Assembly (NCBI GenBank): GCA_017472305.1
Contig: JAFUQP010000014.1
Coordinates: 1 to 40,332, forward strand
Direction of reading: 5' to 3'
From: Clostridia bacterium
Lineage (GTDB): Bacteria; Bacillota; Clostridia; Oscillospirales; CAG-272
Length of the DNA: 40,332 nucleotides
The notes under the pieces were generated by a model, which saw only the letters and a list, made by a program, of their open reading frames with translations, searched no databases and was not told where the DNA came from. Both the position numbers and the translations under genes were made by a program. Every line of letters begins with the position of its first letter. Position 1 is the stretch's first letter. Of this stretch, positions 10,898-18,178 are shown piece by piece.

Positions 10898-11259
10898 TAC
10901 GTCGAGCCTGGTCGAAAACGCGGAAATATGCCGCCCTTCACTCCCCAACGCGGGAATTTTTCAGAAGAGCTTCGGGTTTTCGCCTCAAAAAGCCCGCGGG
11001 CGAGGAAAATTCGAGAATAGTTTCGCGCTTGCGACCCGAAGGTGTAGTTACCTACGTCGAGCCTGGTCGAAAACGTGGAAATATGCCGCCCTTTACTGCC
11101 CGACGCAGGAAATTTCCATGAGAGCTTCGGGTTTTCGCCTCAAAAAGCCCGCGGGCGAGGAAAATTCGAGAATAGTTTCGCGCTTGCGACCCGAAGGCGT
11201 AGTTACCTACGTCGAGCTTGGTCGAAAACGCGGAAATATGCCGAATTTTACCGCCCGAC
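10898..11259 (-). repeat. 155-bp tandem repeat array (2.3 copies) inserted after greA
   Basis: Units begin with TACGTCGAGC (plus strand) at 10898, 11053 and 11208, an exact 155-base period; the third is cut off after about 52 bases. The first two units differ mainly in their middle. Each contains the palindrome GCCCGCGGGC and the blocks GGTCGAAAACG, TCGGGTTTTCGCC and GCGCTTGCGACCCGAAGG. Short reading frames across it have no start signal or family and I regard them as noise. Together with the prfC promoter region this accounts for the 571-base space between prfC and greA. Confidence 0.85.
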
Positions 11260-11763
11260 TTAATAGCCGCTGATGGGCAGGTCCTCATTATCGGTGCCCT
11301 TGGTTATTTTTCTAATTTCGACGTAGTACTCCATATTCTCGTTAACCTTTACGAGAACTCTGTCGCCGACACGCTTTCCCATAAGCGCCGAGCCGAGCGG
11401 CGACTCCTTGCTGACGTAGCCGAGCAGCGCGTTCTGACGGAGAGTCGTGACTATCTCGATTTCCTTCTCCGCCTTCATTCGCTCGTTGAAAATCAGCACC
11501 CTGTCAAAGAGGCATATCTCGTCCGCATCTCCCTCGATATCTATGACGTTTGCCGTCCTTATCATATTTTCAAGATAGCGAATTCTGCCCTCGTTCTTTC
11601 TTTTCAGCCGCTTTGCTTCCTTGTATTCGGCATTCTCCGAGAGGTCGCCGAACTCACGCGTTCTGCGAAGCTCCGCGCCGAGCTCAGGCGCTAGGACATT
11701 CTTTCGGTAGGAGATTTCCTCCTCCATTTTCTTAATATCTACCTTGGTTAATTCGTCGTACAT
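11260..11763 (-). CDS. greA: Transcription elongation factor GreA
   Basis: GreA enters the RNA polymerase secondary channel and helps cleave the RNA of backtracked complexes. The 167-residue protein has the N-terminal coiled coil with the acidic tip motif EFGDLSENAEYKEAKRL (family GDLSENAEY) and the C-terminal FKBP-like domain with SPLGSALMGKRVGDRV. The start (MYDELTKVDIKKMEEEI) fits the family, yet I see no clear ribosome binding site before it; a strong hairpin ends 13 bases upstream. It is the last gene of the PAP2-ackA-greA run. Its stop codon is followed by repeat DNA rather than its terminator. Confidence 0.95.
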   Translation of the reverse strand: MYDELTKVDIKKMEEEISYRKNVLAPELGAELRRTREFGDLSENAEYKEAKRLKRKNEGRIRYLENMIRTANVIDIEGDADEICLFDRVLIFNERMKAEKEIEIVTTLRQNALLGYVSKESPLGSALMGKRVGDRVLVKVNENMEYYVEIRKITKGTDNEDLPISGY

Positions 11764-11776
11764 TTCTAACTAATAC

Positions 11777-11805
11777 AGCGTCGCCGCATCATCTGCGGCG
11801 ACGCT
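11777..11805. other. 12-bp hairpin directly upstream of greA
   Basis: AGCGTCGCCGCA and TGCGGCGACGCT pair perfectly around TCATC. The U-rich tail (TTTCCTTTTG) is on the plus strand, where there is no gene to terminate; on the greA strand the hairpin sits in the 119-base ackA-greA gap, 13 bases before the ATG. It might be an ackA 3' end, a translational control of greA, or an antisense terminator. The pairing is certain, the role is not. Confidence 0.55.
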
Positions 11806-11882
11806 TTTCCTTTTGTTATTTCAGAGATTACGGTACTGAAAAACAGCCGTCCGAAAGCCGTTTTTCCGCGATTTTGTAAATA

Positions 11883-13085
11883 TTACTTTACAAGTCCCTC
11901 AACGATTTCCTTAGTATCTCTTGCGATAACGAGCTCCTCGTTGGTGGGGATTACGAACACCTTAATCTTCGAGTCGGGTGTGGAAATCTCGACCTCCTCG
12001 CCTCTTATCTTGTTCTTTTCCTCATCGAGCTTAACGCCCATAAACGCAAGCTTCTCGCAGAGCTCTGCTCTGTACTTGCCCGCGTTCTCACCGATACCGC
12101 CGGTGAATACTATTGCATCGGTACCGCCCATACAAGCTATGTAGGAGCCGACGTTCTTTGCAATCTGGTGAGAGTACATCTTCTCGCAGAGAATAGCTCT
12201 CTCGTCGCCTGCCGCTGCAAGCTTGCCAATCTCCTGGTTGTCGCTGGTCTTGCCAGATACGCCGAGCATACCCGACTTTTTGTTCATCATCTTGTCAATC
12301 TCGTCAGCGGTGGTAACCTCACCCTTACGCATAAGGTAAGGAATGATAGCCGAGTCGATGTTACCGCATCTGGTACCCATCATAATACCCTCAAGAGGAG
12401 TTACGCCCATCGAGGTGTCGTAGCACTTGCCGTTCTTGACTGCCGCAAACGACGCACCGTTACCGAGGTGACAGGTTACAACGTTACACTCAGAGGCAGG
12501 CTTTCCGAGCATTGCAATCGCTCTCTCGCTTACGTATCTGTGAGAGGTACCGTGGAAGCCGTAGCGGCGAATCTTGTACTTCTCGTAGTACTCATAGGGG
12601 AGCGCGTACATATACGCGTAGTCAGGCATTGTCTGGTGGAAGCTGGTGTCGAATACCGCTACCTGGGGAACCGACATAATCTTCTCGCACTCAACGATAC
12701 CCTTAAGGTTTGCAGGGTTGTGAAGTGGGCCGAGGTCGCAGCACTCCTCAATAGTAGCCTTAACCTCCTCGGTAACGAGAACCGAGCCCGAGAGCTTGTC
12801 ACCGCCGTGGAGAACTCTGTGTCCTACAGCGCCTATCTCGTCAACCGACTTGATTACTCCGAGCTTTTCGTCTACGAGAGTGTCAAGCACGAGCTTAAGT
12901 GCCTCTGCGTGAGTGGGCATGGAAACAGCGAGCTTATAATCCTCTCTGCCGGGAACCTTGAACTTGAAGCCCGACTTGCCGCCTATCTCCTCGCAAATAC
13001 CCTTTGCGATAACTGCTTCGTTGTCCATATCAATAAGCTGGAACTTAAGCGAAGAGCTGCCTGCGTTGATAACCAATACTTTCAT
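11883..13085 (-). CDS. ackA: Acetate kinase
   Basis: AckA converts acetyl phosphate and ADP to acetate and ATP, the energy-yielding last step of acetate fermentation. The 400-residue protein has the family's opening MKVLVINAGSSSLKFQLI, GHRVLHGG, FDTSFHQTMP, RRYGFHGTSHRYV, HLGNGAS and IVFTGGIGEN. I take the ATG at 13085, with AAGGA nine bases upstream, rather than an in-frame start 33 bases earlier. No pta lies next to it. It is 36 bases after the PAP2-like gene and shares its promoter. Confidence 0.96.
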   Translation of the reverse strand: MKVLVINAGSSSLKFQLIDMDNEAVIAKGICEEIGGKSGFKFKVPGREDYKLAVSMPTHAEALKLVLDTLVDEKLGVIKSVDEIGAVGHRVLHGGDKLSGSVLVTEEVKATIEECCDLGPLHNPANLKGIVECEKIMSVPQVAVFDTSFHQTMPDYAYMYALPYEYYEKYKIRRYGFHGTSHRYVSERAIAMLGKPASECNVVTCHLGNGASFAAVKNGKCYDTSMGVTPLEGIMMGTRCGNIDSAIIPYLMRKGEVTTADEIDKMMNKKSGMLGVSGKTSDNQEIGKLAAAGDERAILCEKMYSHQIAKNVGSYIACMGGTDAIVFTGGIGENAGKYRAELCEKLAFMGVKLDEEKNKIRGEEVEISTPDSKIKVFVIPTNEELVIARDTKEIVEGLVK

Positions 13086-13121
13086 TTTTCTATATCCTTC
13101 CAAATTTATTATTGTCAAAAT

Positions 13122-13595
13122 TTAAATGTTGAAAATCCAAAAATATCCAAGCGCCACAAGTAATCCGAGAATAGCTCCGCATACTACCTGCAGGTGAGTA
13201 TGTCCGACGAGAATCTTAAGCTTCTCGGTCTTAAGCTCCTCGTCCTTCTCAACGAGGTAGTTGTTGATAACCGAAACTATGCTTATTATAGACTCCGCCT
13301 GCTTACCCGTTTCGCGGCGAACTCCCGTCGCGTCGTGCATTACGATAACCGCAAGCACCGCGGCAATAGCGAACTCCACGCTGGCAAAGCCGCACTGAAT
13401 ACCGCACATAGCGGCAAGCGAGGTAACCGTCGCCGAGTGACCGCTCGGCATTCCGCCGTCACCGACGAGCCTTGATATAGTGAACCTTCTGTTCATTAAG
13501 GAATTAATAATCAGCTTCAATACCTGCGCTACGAGCCACGCGATTATAGGCACGAGCAGCACGGGGTTAAGAAAAACGTCAAATACCGTTCCCAC
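13122..13595 (-). CDS. Divergent PAP2 family membrane protein (DUF212, YuiD-like)
   Basis: A 157-residue membrane protein of the divergent PAP2 family, related to acid phosphatase/vanadium-dependent haloperoxidases. Family motifs are GGMPSGHSATVTSLA, IVMHDATGVRRETGKQAE and VGHTHLQVVCGAILG. The GxPSGHS and the distal GHT..Q..CG region are those expected to form the phosphatase site, but no activity is established for this group. The start has GGAGG upstream. It is the first gene of the operon with ackA and greA and is transcribed divergently from the sugar kinase. Confidence 0.9.
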   Translation of the reverse strand: MGTVFDVFLNPVLLVPIIAWLVAQVLKLIINSLMNRRFTISRLVGDGGMPSGHSATVTSLAAMCGIQCGFASVEFAIAAVLAVIVMHDATGVRRETGKQAESIISIVSVINNYLVEKDEELKTEKLKILVGHTHLQVVCGAILGLLVALGYFWIFNI

Positions 13596-13627
13596 GAAAA
13601 TCCTCCATAAAGCTTCGTTACTTTATT

Positions 13628-13656
13628 ATTCTACCACTTTTTCCTAAATATTGCAA
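13628..13656 (-). promoter_or_regulatory. Promoter of the PAP2-ackA-greA operon
   Basis: Minus strand TTGCAA (13656-13651), 17-base spacer, TAGAAT (13633-13628). The 12-base sequence AATAAAGTAACG follows immediately, in the initially transcribed region. Confidence 0.65.
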
Positions 13657-13692
13657 GGGGATTTTCAAATCTTACCAAAATAATTTAAAGCA

Positions 13693-13721
13693 TTGACTTA
13701 TTGGGAAAAATAATATATAAT
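13693..13721 (+). promoter_or_regulatory. Promoter of the PfkB sugar kinase gene
   Basis: TTGACT (13693-13698), 17-base spacer, TATAAT (13716-13721). The leader holds a small hairpin, GTCGCC and GGCGAC around GGGG (13742-13757), and then AAGGGAG seven bases before the ATG. Confidence 0.8.
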
Positions 13722-13770
13722 TAAAATAAAGTAACGTTAAGTCGCCGGGGGGCGACGGAAGGGAGAATTT

Positions 13771-14808
13771 ATGGTATCTGAACTAAAAAAAGGCGACTTC
13801 GGTGTTCTCGGAATTGGTGAGGTAATGCTCAGGCTGTCACCCGTCGGCAAGGAGAGAATATCCTACTGTGAAACCTTCGAGAAGCGCGCGGGCGGCTCTG
13901 AGCTGAACGTTGTTTCGGGTATTTCAATGCTAGGTATTCGCACAGGTATGATAACCAAGCTCCCAAAAAATGAGATAGGCAAATTTGCAAAGCACAAGAT
14001 ACGCTACTCGGGTACGAGCGACGACTACGTTATCTACGACGAGTCACCCGAGATGAGGCTTGGAATATACTATTACGAGAGCGGAGCCTATCCCAGAGTT
14101 TCGGTTGTTTCCTACGACAGAAGGGCGTCGTCCTTCACCCGCTTCAAGAAAGAGGAGCTGCCCGAGAAAATATACTCCTCTGCGAGCATCTTCCACACAA
14201 GCGGCATCACCCTCGCGCTCGGCGAGGAGCTGCGCGAGAACGTTATTGATATGATGGAGCGCTTCCACAACGAGGGGGCTCTTATTTCCTTCGACGTAAA
14301 CTACCGTGCCGCACTCTGGGACGAGGACACGGCAAGAGAAACTATAAAAAGAGTTCTTCCCTTCATTGATATTCTCTTCGTTTCAGAGGAAACCTCGAGG
14401 AGAATGTTCGGTATGACGGGAACGCTTAAGGATATCCACAAGGAGTTTTCAAGGCAGTACCCGAACCTTGAGATTATAGCCAGCACCAAGCGCAAGGTAA
14501 TTTCGCCACAGAAGCACACCTTCTCCTCTCTCGTATACGACTGCAAGGAGGATAAGCACTTTGAGGAGAGCCCCTATGAGAATATCGACGTCGTTGACAG
14601 AATAGGCTCCGGAGATGCCTACGTTGCAGGCGCGCTCTACGCGCTCTTACGCTTCGGCTCGATTGAGAAGATGGCAGAATACGGCGACGCTATGGCGGCG
14701 CTCAAGAACACCGTCCTCGGCGATACCACTCAGTGCGATATAACCGATATCGAAAGAATTATTAAGAACCACAACACCACCGGCCCGAAAAACGAGATGG
14801 TAAGGTAG
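13771..14808 (+). CDS. PfkB family sugar kinase, 2-keto-3-deoxygluconate kinase-like
   Basis: A 345-residue ribokinase/PfkB-fold kinase. GGSELNVVSGISMLG (sugar-binding N-terminal signature) and DRIGSGDAYVAGALYALL (C-terminal signature with the catalytic GxGD aspartate) are both intact. The start GEVMLRLSP and the SELNVVSGISMLG stretch resemble 2-dehydro-3-deoxygluconokinases (KdgK), which act in uronic acid breakdown, but related kinases for other sugars cannot be excluded. It is a single gene read divergently from the PAP2-like gene. No KDPG aldolase is next to it. If it is KdgK, a link with the nearby toroid/jelly-roll operon (uronate-containing polymers) is possible, but that is inference only. 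Confidence 0.85.
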   Translation: MVSELKKGDFGVLGIGEVMLRLSPVGKERISYCETFEKRAGGSELNVVSGISMLGIRTGMITKLPKNEIGKFAKHKIRYSGTSDDYVIYDESPEMRLGIYYYESGAYPRVSVVSYDRRASSFTRFKKEELPEKIYSSASIFHTSGITLALGEELRENVIDMMERFHNEGALISFDVNYRAALWDEDTARETIKRVLPFIDILFVSEETSRRMFGMTGTLKDIHKEFSRQYPNLEIIASTKRKVISPQKHTFSSLVYDCKEDKHFEESPYENIDVVDRIGSGDAYVAGALYALLRFGSIEKMAEYGDAMAALKNTVLGDTTQCDITDIERIIKNHNTTGPKNEMVR

Positions 14809-14974
14809 GCAGCTCCAACCAAAACCGAACTCACCGCAAGCGCAGAAAACTCGCGCAGCTTTTGGAAAGCTCACTTGTAAGGCGCAGCCGTAGCAGAGTA
14901 AAACGCAATCCACTGTTGTTTGGCAACGCCCAATATTTTCTGACCGAAAATCGGCTCAAAATTTTACAAGCCCC

Positions 14975-15003
14975 TTGATTTTAATGCTCGGGTATGCTAA
15001 AAT
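14975..15003 (+). promoter_or_regulatory. Promoter of small membrane protein gene
   Basis: TTGATT (14975-14980), 17-base spacer, TAAAAT (14998-15003), about 34 bases before the start codon. The preceding 14809-14974 holds only a weak CCGA/TCGG hairpin and nothing else I can name. Confidence 0.65.
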
Positions 15004-15036
15004 AAATTTAGAATACTTAAAAAGGAGATTTTCATT

Positions 15037-15288
15037 ATGGCAAAGAAAAAGACACTCACAAGACAGTATGACGAGCTTCCTTTTATTCTCAGACTCCTCA
15101 TACAGATTATCGGAGGCATCGTGGTTGGCGGTATTTACCGTCTTGTTCGCTACACCGAGTCGAAGAACACCGTAACCCTCGTTTTCGGTATTCTCTTCAC
15201 CTTCACCGGAGTACTCAATATATTCGCTTGGGTTATCGACGTAGTATCCCTCATTCTCTACAAGAAGTACACGATTCTCGTAGACTAA
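15037..15288 (+). CDS. Small two-helix membrane protein, unknown function
   Basis: An 83-residue protein starting MAKKKTLTRQYDELPF with two hydrophobic segments, about residues 17-37 (ILRLLIQIIGGIVVGGIYRL) and 46-75. The long hydrophobic runs, a basic N-terminus, its own promoter, a good AAAAAGGAG ribosome site and a perfect terminator all say it is a real, monocistronic gene. I do not recognise the family. It sits between the sugar kinase (same strand) and the convergent toroid-protein operon. Confidence 0.8.
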   Translation: MAKKKTLTRQYDELPFILRLLIQIIGGIVVGGIYRLVRYTESKNTVTLVFGILFTFTGVLNIFAWVIDVVSLILYKKYTILVD

Positions 15289-15313
15289 AACCAACCGCCT
15301 TACATAGGCGAAA

Positions 15314-15353
15314 GCCGCATTTTGCAAAGCTTTGCAAAATGCGGCCTGTTTTT
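15314..15353 (+). terminator. Strong terminator of the small membrane protein gene
   Basis: GCCGCATTTTGCAAAG is followed directly by its exact complement (15330-15345), then CTGTTTTTTT. The stem shares the GCATTTTGCAAA arm with another terminator at 24986-25023. It may also stop the convergent operon ending at 15386. Confidence 0.85.
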
Positions 15354-15385
15354 TTATTATTAGCTCGTGAAAAGAATTTTTATAT

Positions 15386-16744
15386 TTAACCTCTATCCTT
15401 TGCAATGAGCATTTTCAAGTATCTCTCTCCGTCAAGCTCAGAAAAGAGAGTTGGCATTTTCGAGGTAATGCCGAGTGACTCGGCAAGTCTTGTGATAAGT
15501 CCTACGGAGGCAAGTCCGTTTCCGTTGACGTCGCCCTCGTAAGAGCCTCTTATTGCCACAGGCATATCCTGCGAGGTGGGCGAGGACATCTTCGGGCAGT
15601 AGGAGAAGGAGCCGTCGGGCTTCTTGAAGGGTGCGGCCTTCAAGCGAGCCGCGTTAATGAGCTCGGGCGCTCTTCCGAGAAGGTGGTCCTTGATAGCCTT
15701 CGCCCTCTTCTCTCCGTTCTCAAAGCCGCAGTTACGAAGGTTATAGCAAACCTGGTTAACCGCCCAGAAGGTGTTGAAGATGTCAACTATTCCCGAAAGC
15801 TCCTCGGTAGAGGTCATTGCGTCGATTGCCGACTTAGCCGCCGCCTCGGGGTATAGAAGCTGTCTTCTCGCGGTATTATAGAAGGATATAGTTTTTAAAA
15901 GACCGTTTACTCCGTAGTAGTTTGCCTCTTTATTCCAGTGACCTGTGTTGGGGTCCAGCTGGGAATCAAGCCAATCGACCGTGAGGTCGAGAATTCTGTA
16001 GTCGGCGCCCTCTGCCTCGAGCTGTCTGTCGCGCGCGGTAATCTGTGAGAGCTGAGTGACGAGGAGATTTCCGTGGTGGTAGGACTGGGTTTTCATATCA
16101 AGTCCCGAGAGATACTCAAGGAACCTTTCCTTGCTGCGGAAATGCTCGGCTATGTACGGTCCGTCAGGTGCCACGGAAGCCTCTCCGTCAGCCGAGGGTA
16201 CGCTCTTCGCTCTCTTCTCGCCTACCATTCCGTTCGGGGTATCGTAAATCGGAGCTCTGTTCATTGCGGTAAGGAACTTCGAGCACCAGACGAGGTCGCG
16301 CGAGCGGCGGTTCACCTGATTGTCTATAGCCTCCTTGCCCCACTGCGGGTGATAGAAGAAGCCGTTCTCGTCCTGTATTCCTCTGACGAAGTTAACCGAC
16401 TTTTCGAGTATATTCGCGGGAAAGAATTTTCTCCAATCGCTGCAAAGCCCGAGAGAAACCGCGTGACCGTGCGCCTGGCACATACTTTCGACGTCAGGAA
16501 GAAGCTTAAAGACTTTCCCCTTATGCGTTACGGTATCGTTGTCGCGCGCACTCTTTGAGTAATAGAACGCGCCTGTTTCTCTGTCATAAAGCTCAATATA
16601 CCAATCAAGCATATCCTCGGTGTATAGGTCGTAGAGCTTCTTGAACTCCTCTACCATCTCACCTCCAAGCTTGCCGCCCACTTCATCGCGTATTGCTTGC
16701 CAAAAGGGCTCTCTTCTGTTTTCTCTGTATTCCTTGAGATTCAT
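15386..16744 (-). CDS. Cytosolic alpha/alpha-toroid-like protein, unknown function (paralogue B)
   Basis: A 452-residue protein with no signal peptide or membrane segment. It is homologous over its length to the gene just upstream and to residues 200-660 of the giant lipoprotein. Conserved blocks: GAFYYSKSARDN, LPDVESMCQAHG, IQDENGFFYHPQW, NRRSRDLVWC, DTPNGMVGE, LDMKTQSYHHGN, DPNTGHW, YYGVNGLLK, PFKKPDGSFSY, SSPTSQDMPVAIRG and EGDVNGNG. The repeated DxxGxW/F pieces and the helical pattern suggest an alpha/alpha-toroid as in terpenoid-cyclase-like, lyase or glycosidase families; this is inference. Invariant H, D, R and W residues imply an active site. Its start overlaps the upstream stop by four bases (ATGA), with AAGGAG eight bases before it. 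I do not recognise a named family. Confidence 0.82.
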   Translation of the reverse strand: MNLKEYRENRREPFWQAIRDEVGGKLGGEMVEEFKKLYDLYTEDMLDWYIELYDRETGAFYYSKSARDNDTVTHKGKVFKLLPDVESMCQAHGHAVSLGLCSDWRKFFPANILEKSVNFVRGIQDENGFFYHPQWGKEAIDNQVNRRSRDLVWCSKFLTAMNRAPIYDTPNGMVGEKRAKSVPSADGEASVAPDGPYIAEHFRSKERFLEYLSGLDMKTQSYHHGNLLVTQLSQITARDRQLEAEGADYRILDLTVDWLDSQLDPNTGHWNKEANYYGVNGLLKTISFYNTARRQLLYPEAAAKSAIDAMTSTEELSGIVDIFNTFWAVNQVCYNLRNCGFENGEKRAKAIKDHLLGRAPELINAARLKAAPFKKPDGSFSYCPKMSSPTSQDMPVAIRGSYEGDVNGNGLASVGLITRLAESLGITSKMPTLFSELDGERYLKMLIAKDRG

Positions 16745-18105
16745 AATTCTTTCTCCTTACACCTTGCGTCGAGCAGGTCGACGAATATATTTTTTTCCAC
16801 CGCAGTAAATAGCGGAGGGGTAAATCTATCAAGTCCCATAGACCTGAGCATACGGTCACGGGTGCCGTTAACAGCAATTCCCGTCGCGTTTATATCGCCC
16901 TCGCGCGCGCCGCGTATCGCTACGGGCATATCCTGCGAGGTAGGCGAGGAGCAGTCGGGAAGATAGGAGAAGGAGCAGCCGGGCTTTGAAAATACCGATA
17001 GCTTTGCCTTCGTTTTTTCAATCATCTCGGGCGCCTTTTCTATTATTTCTGCAATCAGCGCCTCGGCGCGTATTTTGCCGTCATCTCCGCCGAAGAGCCT
17101 CAGGTTGCCGAGTATTATAGATATCGCGTACCAGGTGTTATAAATGTCGGTTATCGACTTTACCGGCTCGTTTGAAAGCACCGCGCGGATAGCCGACCTC
17201 GCCGAAGCCTCGGGATACGGCATTATCCGCCTTGCGTCGGAATACATCGAGCCCGCCTTAAGGAAGCCCGATACTCCGTAATAGCTATCCTCGCTCTCCC
17301 AGTGTCCCGTTTCGGGATTTAGCGTTTCACTCATCCAGTCGCAAAGAATATCCATAAGCGAATAGTCCTTGCCCTCGGCACGCAGAATCCTGTCGCGCTC
17401 GAGAATAATACCCGTTTGGGTAGTTATCTCGTTGCCCGAGTGATACGAGGTTGACTTCATATCGAAGCCTGACAGATATTTTACGAAATGCTCTTTGTCG
17501 ATAAGATGCTCCGGAAGCTCAGCCTTTGATTCGGGCTTTGCCGCCTCGCAAGGCGCGGAGGAGCGCCACTCTCCGCGAAGTCCGTCGGGAGTATCGAAAT
17601 TAGGCCGCTCTCCGACAGCACGCAGAAAGGTTGAGCACCAATGCAGGTCCCTTGCCCTTCTGTTGGTTTGCGAGTCAATCCATTCCTTATCCCACTGAGG
17701 GTGATAGAAGAAGCCGTTCTCGTGCTGAATACTCTTTATAAAATCTACAACCCGTCTGTAAATCCTGTCGGGATAGATATCCTTCGGCGGTATGTTGTCC
17801 CCTGCCCTGATTGCCCTTGCTACAAACCCGAGCGCCTGGCAGGTCGACTCGACGTCAACCCCGAGAGAAACTCTTCTTCCCTTGAATTCAACAAACTCGT
17901 TATCACGTGCGCTCGGCGAATAGTAGAACGCGCCCGTCTTGCCGTCGTAAAGGCGCGAGAGCCAGAGTATTACGTCCTCGCTGTAAATTGAGTAGAGGTC
18001 TGCTACCGCCTCGGCGGTATTTCTTCCGAGAGCGCCGCCTATATGCTCGCTTATCGCCTTATAATAAGGAGAGCGCTCTCTTTCAAACAAATTCGTCTTA
18101 CTCAT
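16741..18105 (-). CDS. Cytosolic alpha/alpha-toroid-like protein, unknown function (paralogue A)
   Basis: A 454-residue soluble protein without signal peptide, paralogous to the downstream gene and to the N-terminal domain of the giant lipoprotein. It keeps GAFYYSPSARDNEF, DVESTCQALGF, IQHENGFFYHPQWDKE, NRRARDLHWC, DTPDGLRGE, LSGFDMKSTSYHSGN, NPETGHWESE, YYGVSGFLK, SFSYLPDCSSPTSQDMPVAIRG and a weakened last loop, EGDINATG instead of EGDVNGNG. The usual DGSFSY is GCSFSY here. It is the second gene of the operon, 73 bases after the lipoprotein gene, with AAGGA seven bases before the ATG and a 9-bp hairpin just upstream. Two cytosolic copies beside one exported copy suggest the same kind of substrate is handled on both sides of the membrane. 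Confidence 0.82.
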   Translation of the reverse strand: MSKTNLFERERSPYYKAISEHIGGALGRNTAEAVADLYSIYSEDVILWLSRLYDGKTGAFYYSPSARDNEFVEFKGRRVSLGVDVESTCQALGFVARAIRAGDNIPPKDIYPDRIYRRVVDFIKSIQHENGFFYHPQWDKEWIDSQTNRRARDLHWCSTFLRAVGERPNFDTPDGLRGEWRSSAPCEAAKPESKAELPEHLIDKEHFVKYLSGFDMKSTSYHSGNEITTQTGIILERDRILRAEGKDYSLMDILCDWMSETLNPETGHWESEDSYYGVSGFLKAGSMYSDARRIMPYPEASARSAIRAVLSNEPVKSITDIYNTWYAISIILGNLRLFGGDDGKIRAEALIAEIIEKAPEMIEKTKAKLSVFSKPGCSFSYLPDCSSPTSQDMPVAIRGAREGDINATGIAVNGTRDRMLRSMGLDRFTPPLFTAVEKNIFVDLLDARCKEKEL

Positions 18106-18116
18106 TTTTCCTTTCT

Positions 18117-18138
18117 CGGGCGCAGTTTTCTGCGCCCG
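18117..18138 (-). other. Intercistronic hairpin next to the ribosome binding site of paralogue A
   Basis: CGGGCGCAG and CTGCGCCCG pair perfectly around four bases, ending a few bases before the AAAGGA ribosome site of the gene at 18105. There is no U-run, so it probably stabilises or tunes the downstream message rather than ending it. Role inferred. Confidence 0.6.
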
Positions 18139-18178
18139 TTTGCCGTTAAATGTAAATTTTAGTTGACTTTTTGAGCGA

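Larger units (their letters stand above)
13616..13736. repeat. 12-bp inverted repeat placed just downstream of both divergent promoters
   Basis: CGTTACTTTATT at 13616-13627 and AATAAAGTAACG at 13725-13736 are perfect inverted copies 97 bases apart. Each starts within a few bases of a -10 box, so both divergent transcripts begin with almost the same sequence. This looks like a shared operator; the regulator is unknown. Confidence 0.6.

Noticed and set aside
11052-11288. Small protein gene in the 155-base repeat
   Set aside because: The frame crosses repeat units and the greA stop region, has no ribosome site, and the two repeat copies do not keep it.
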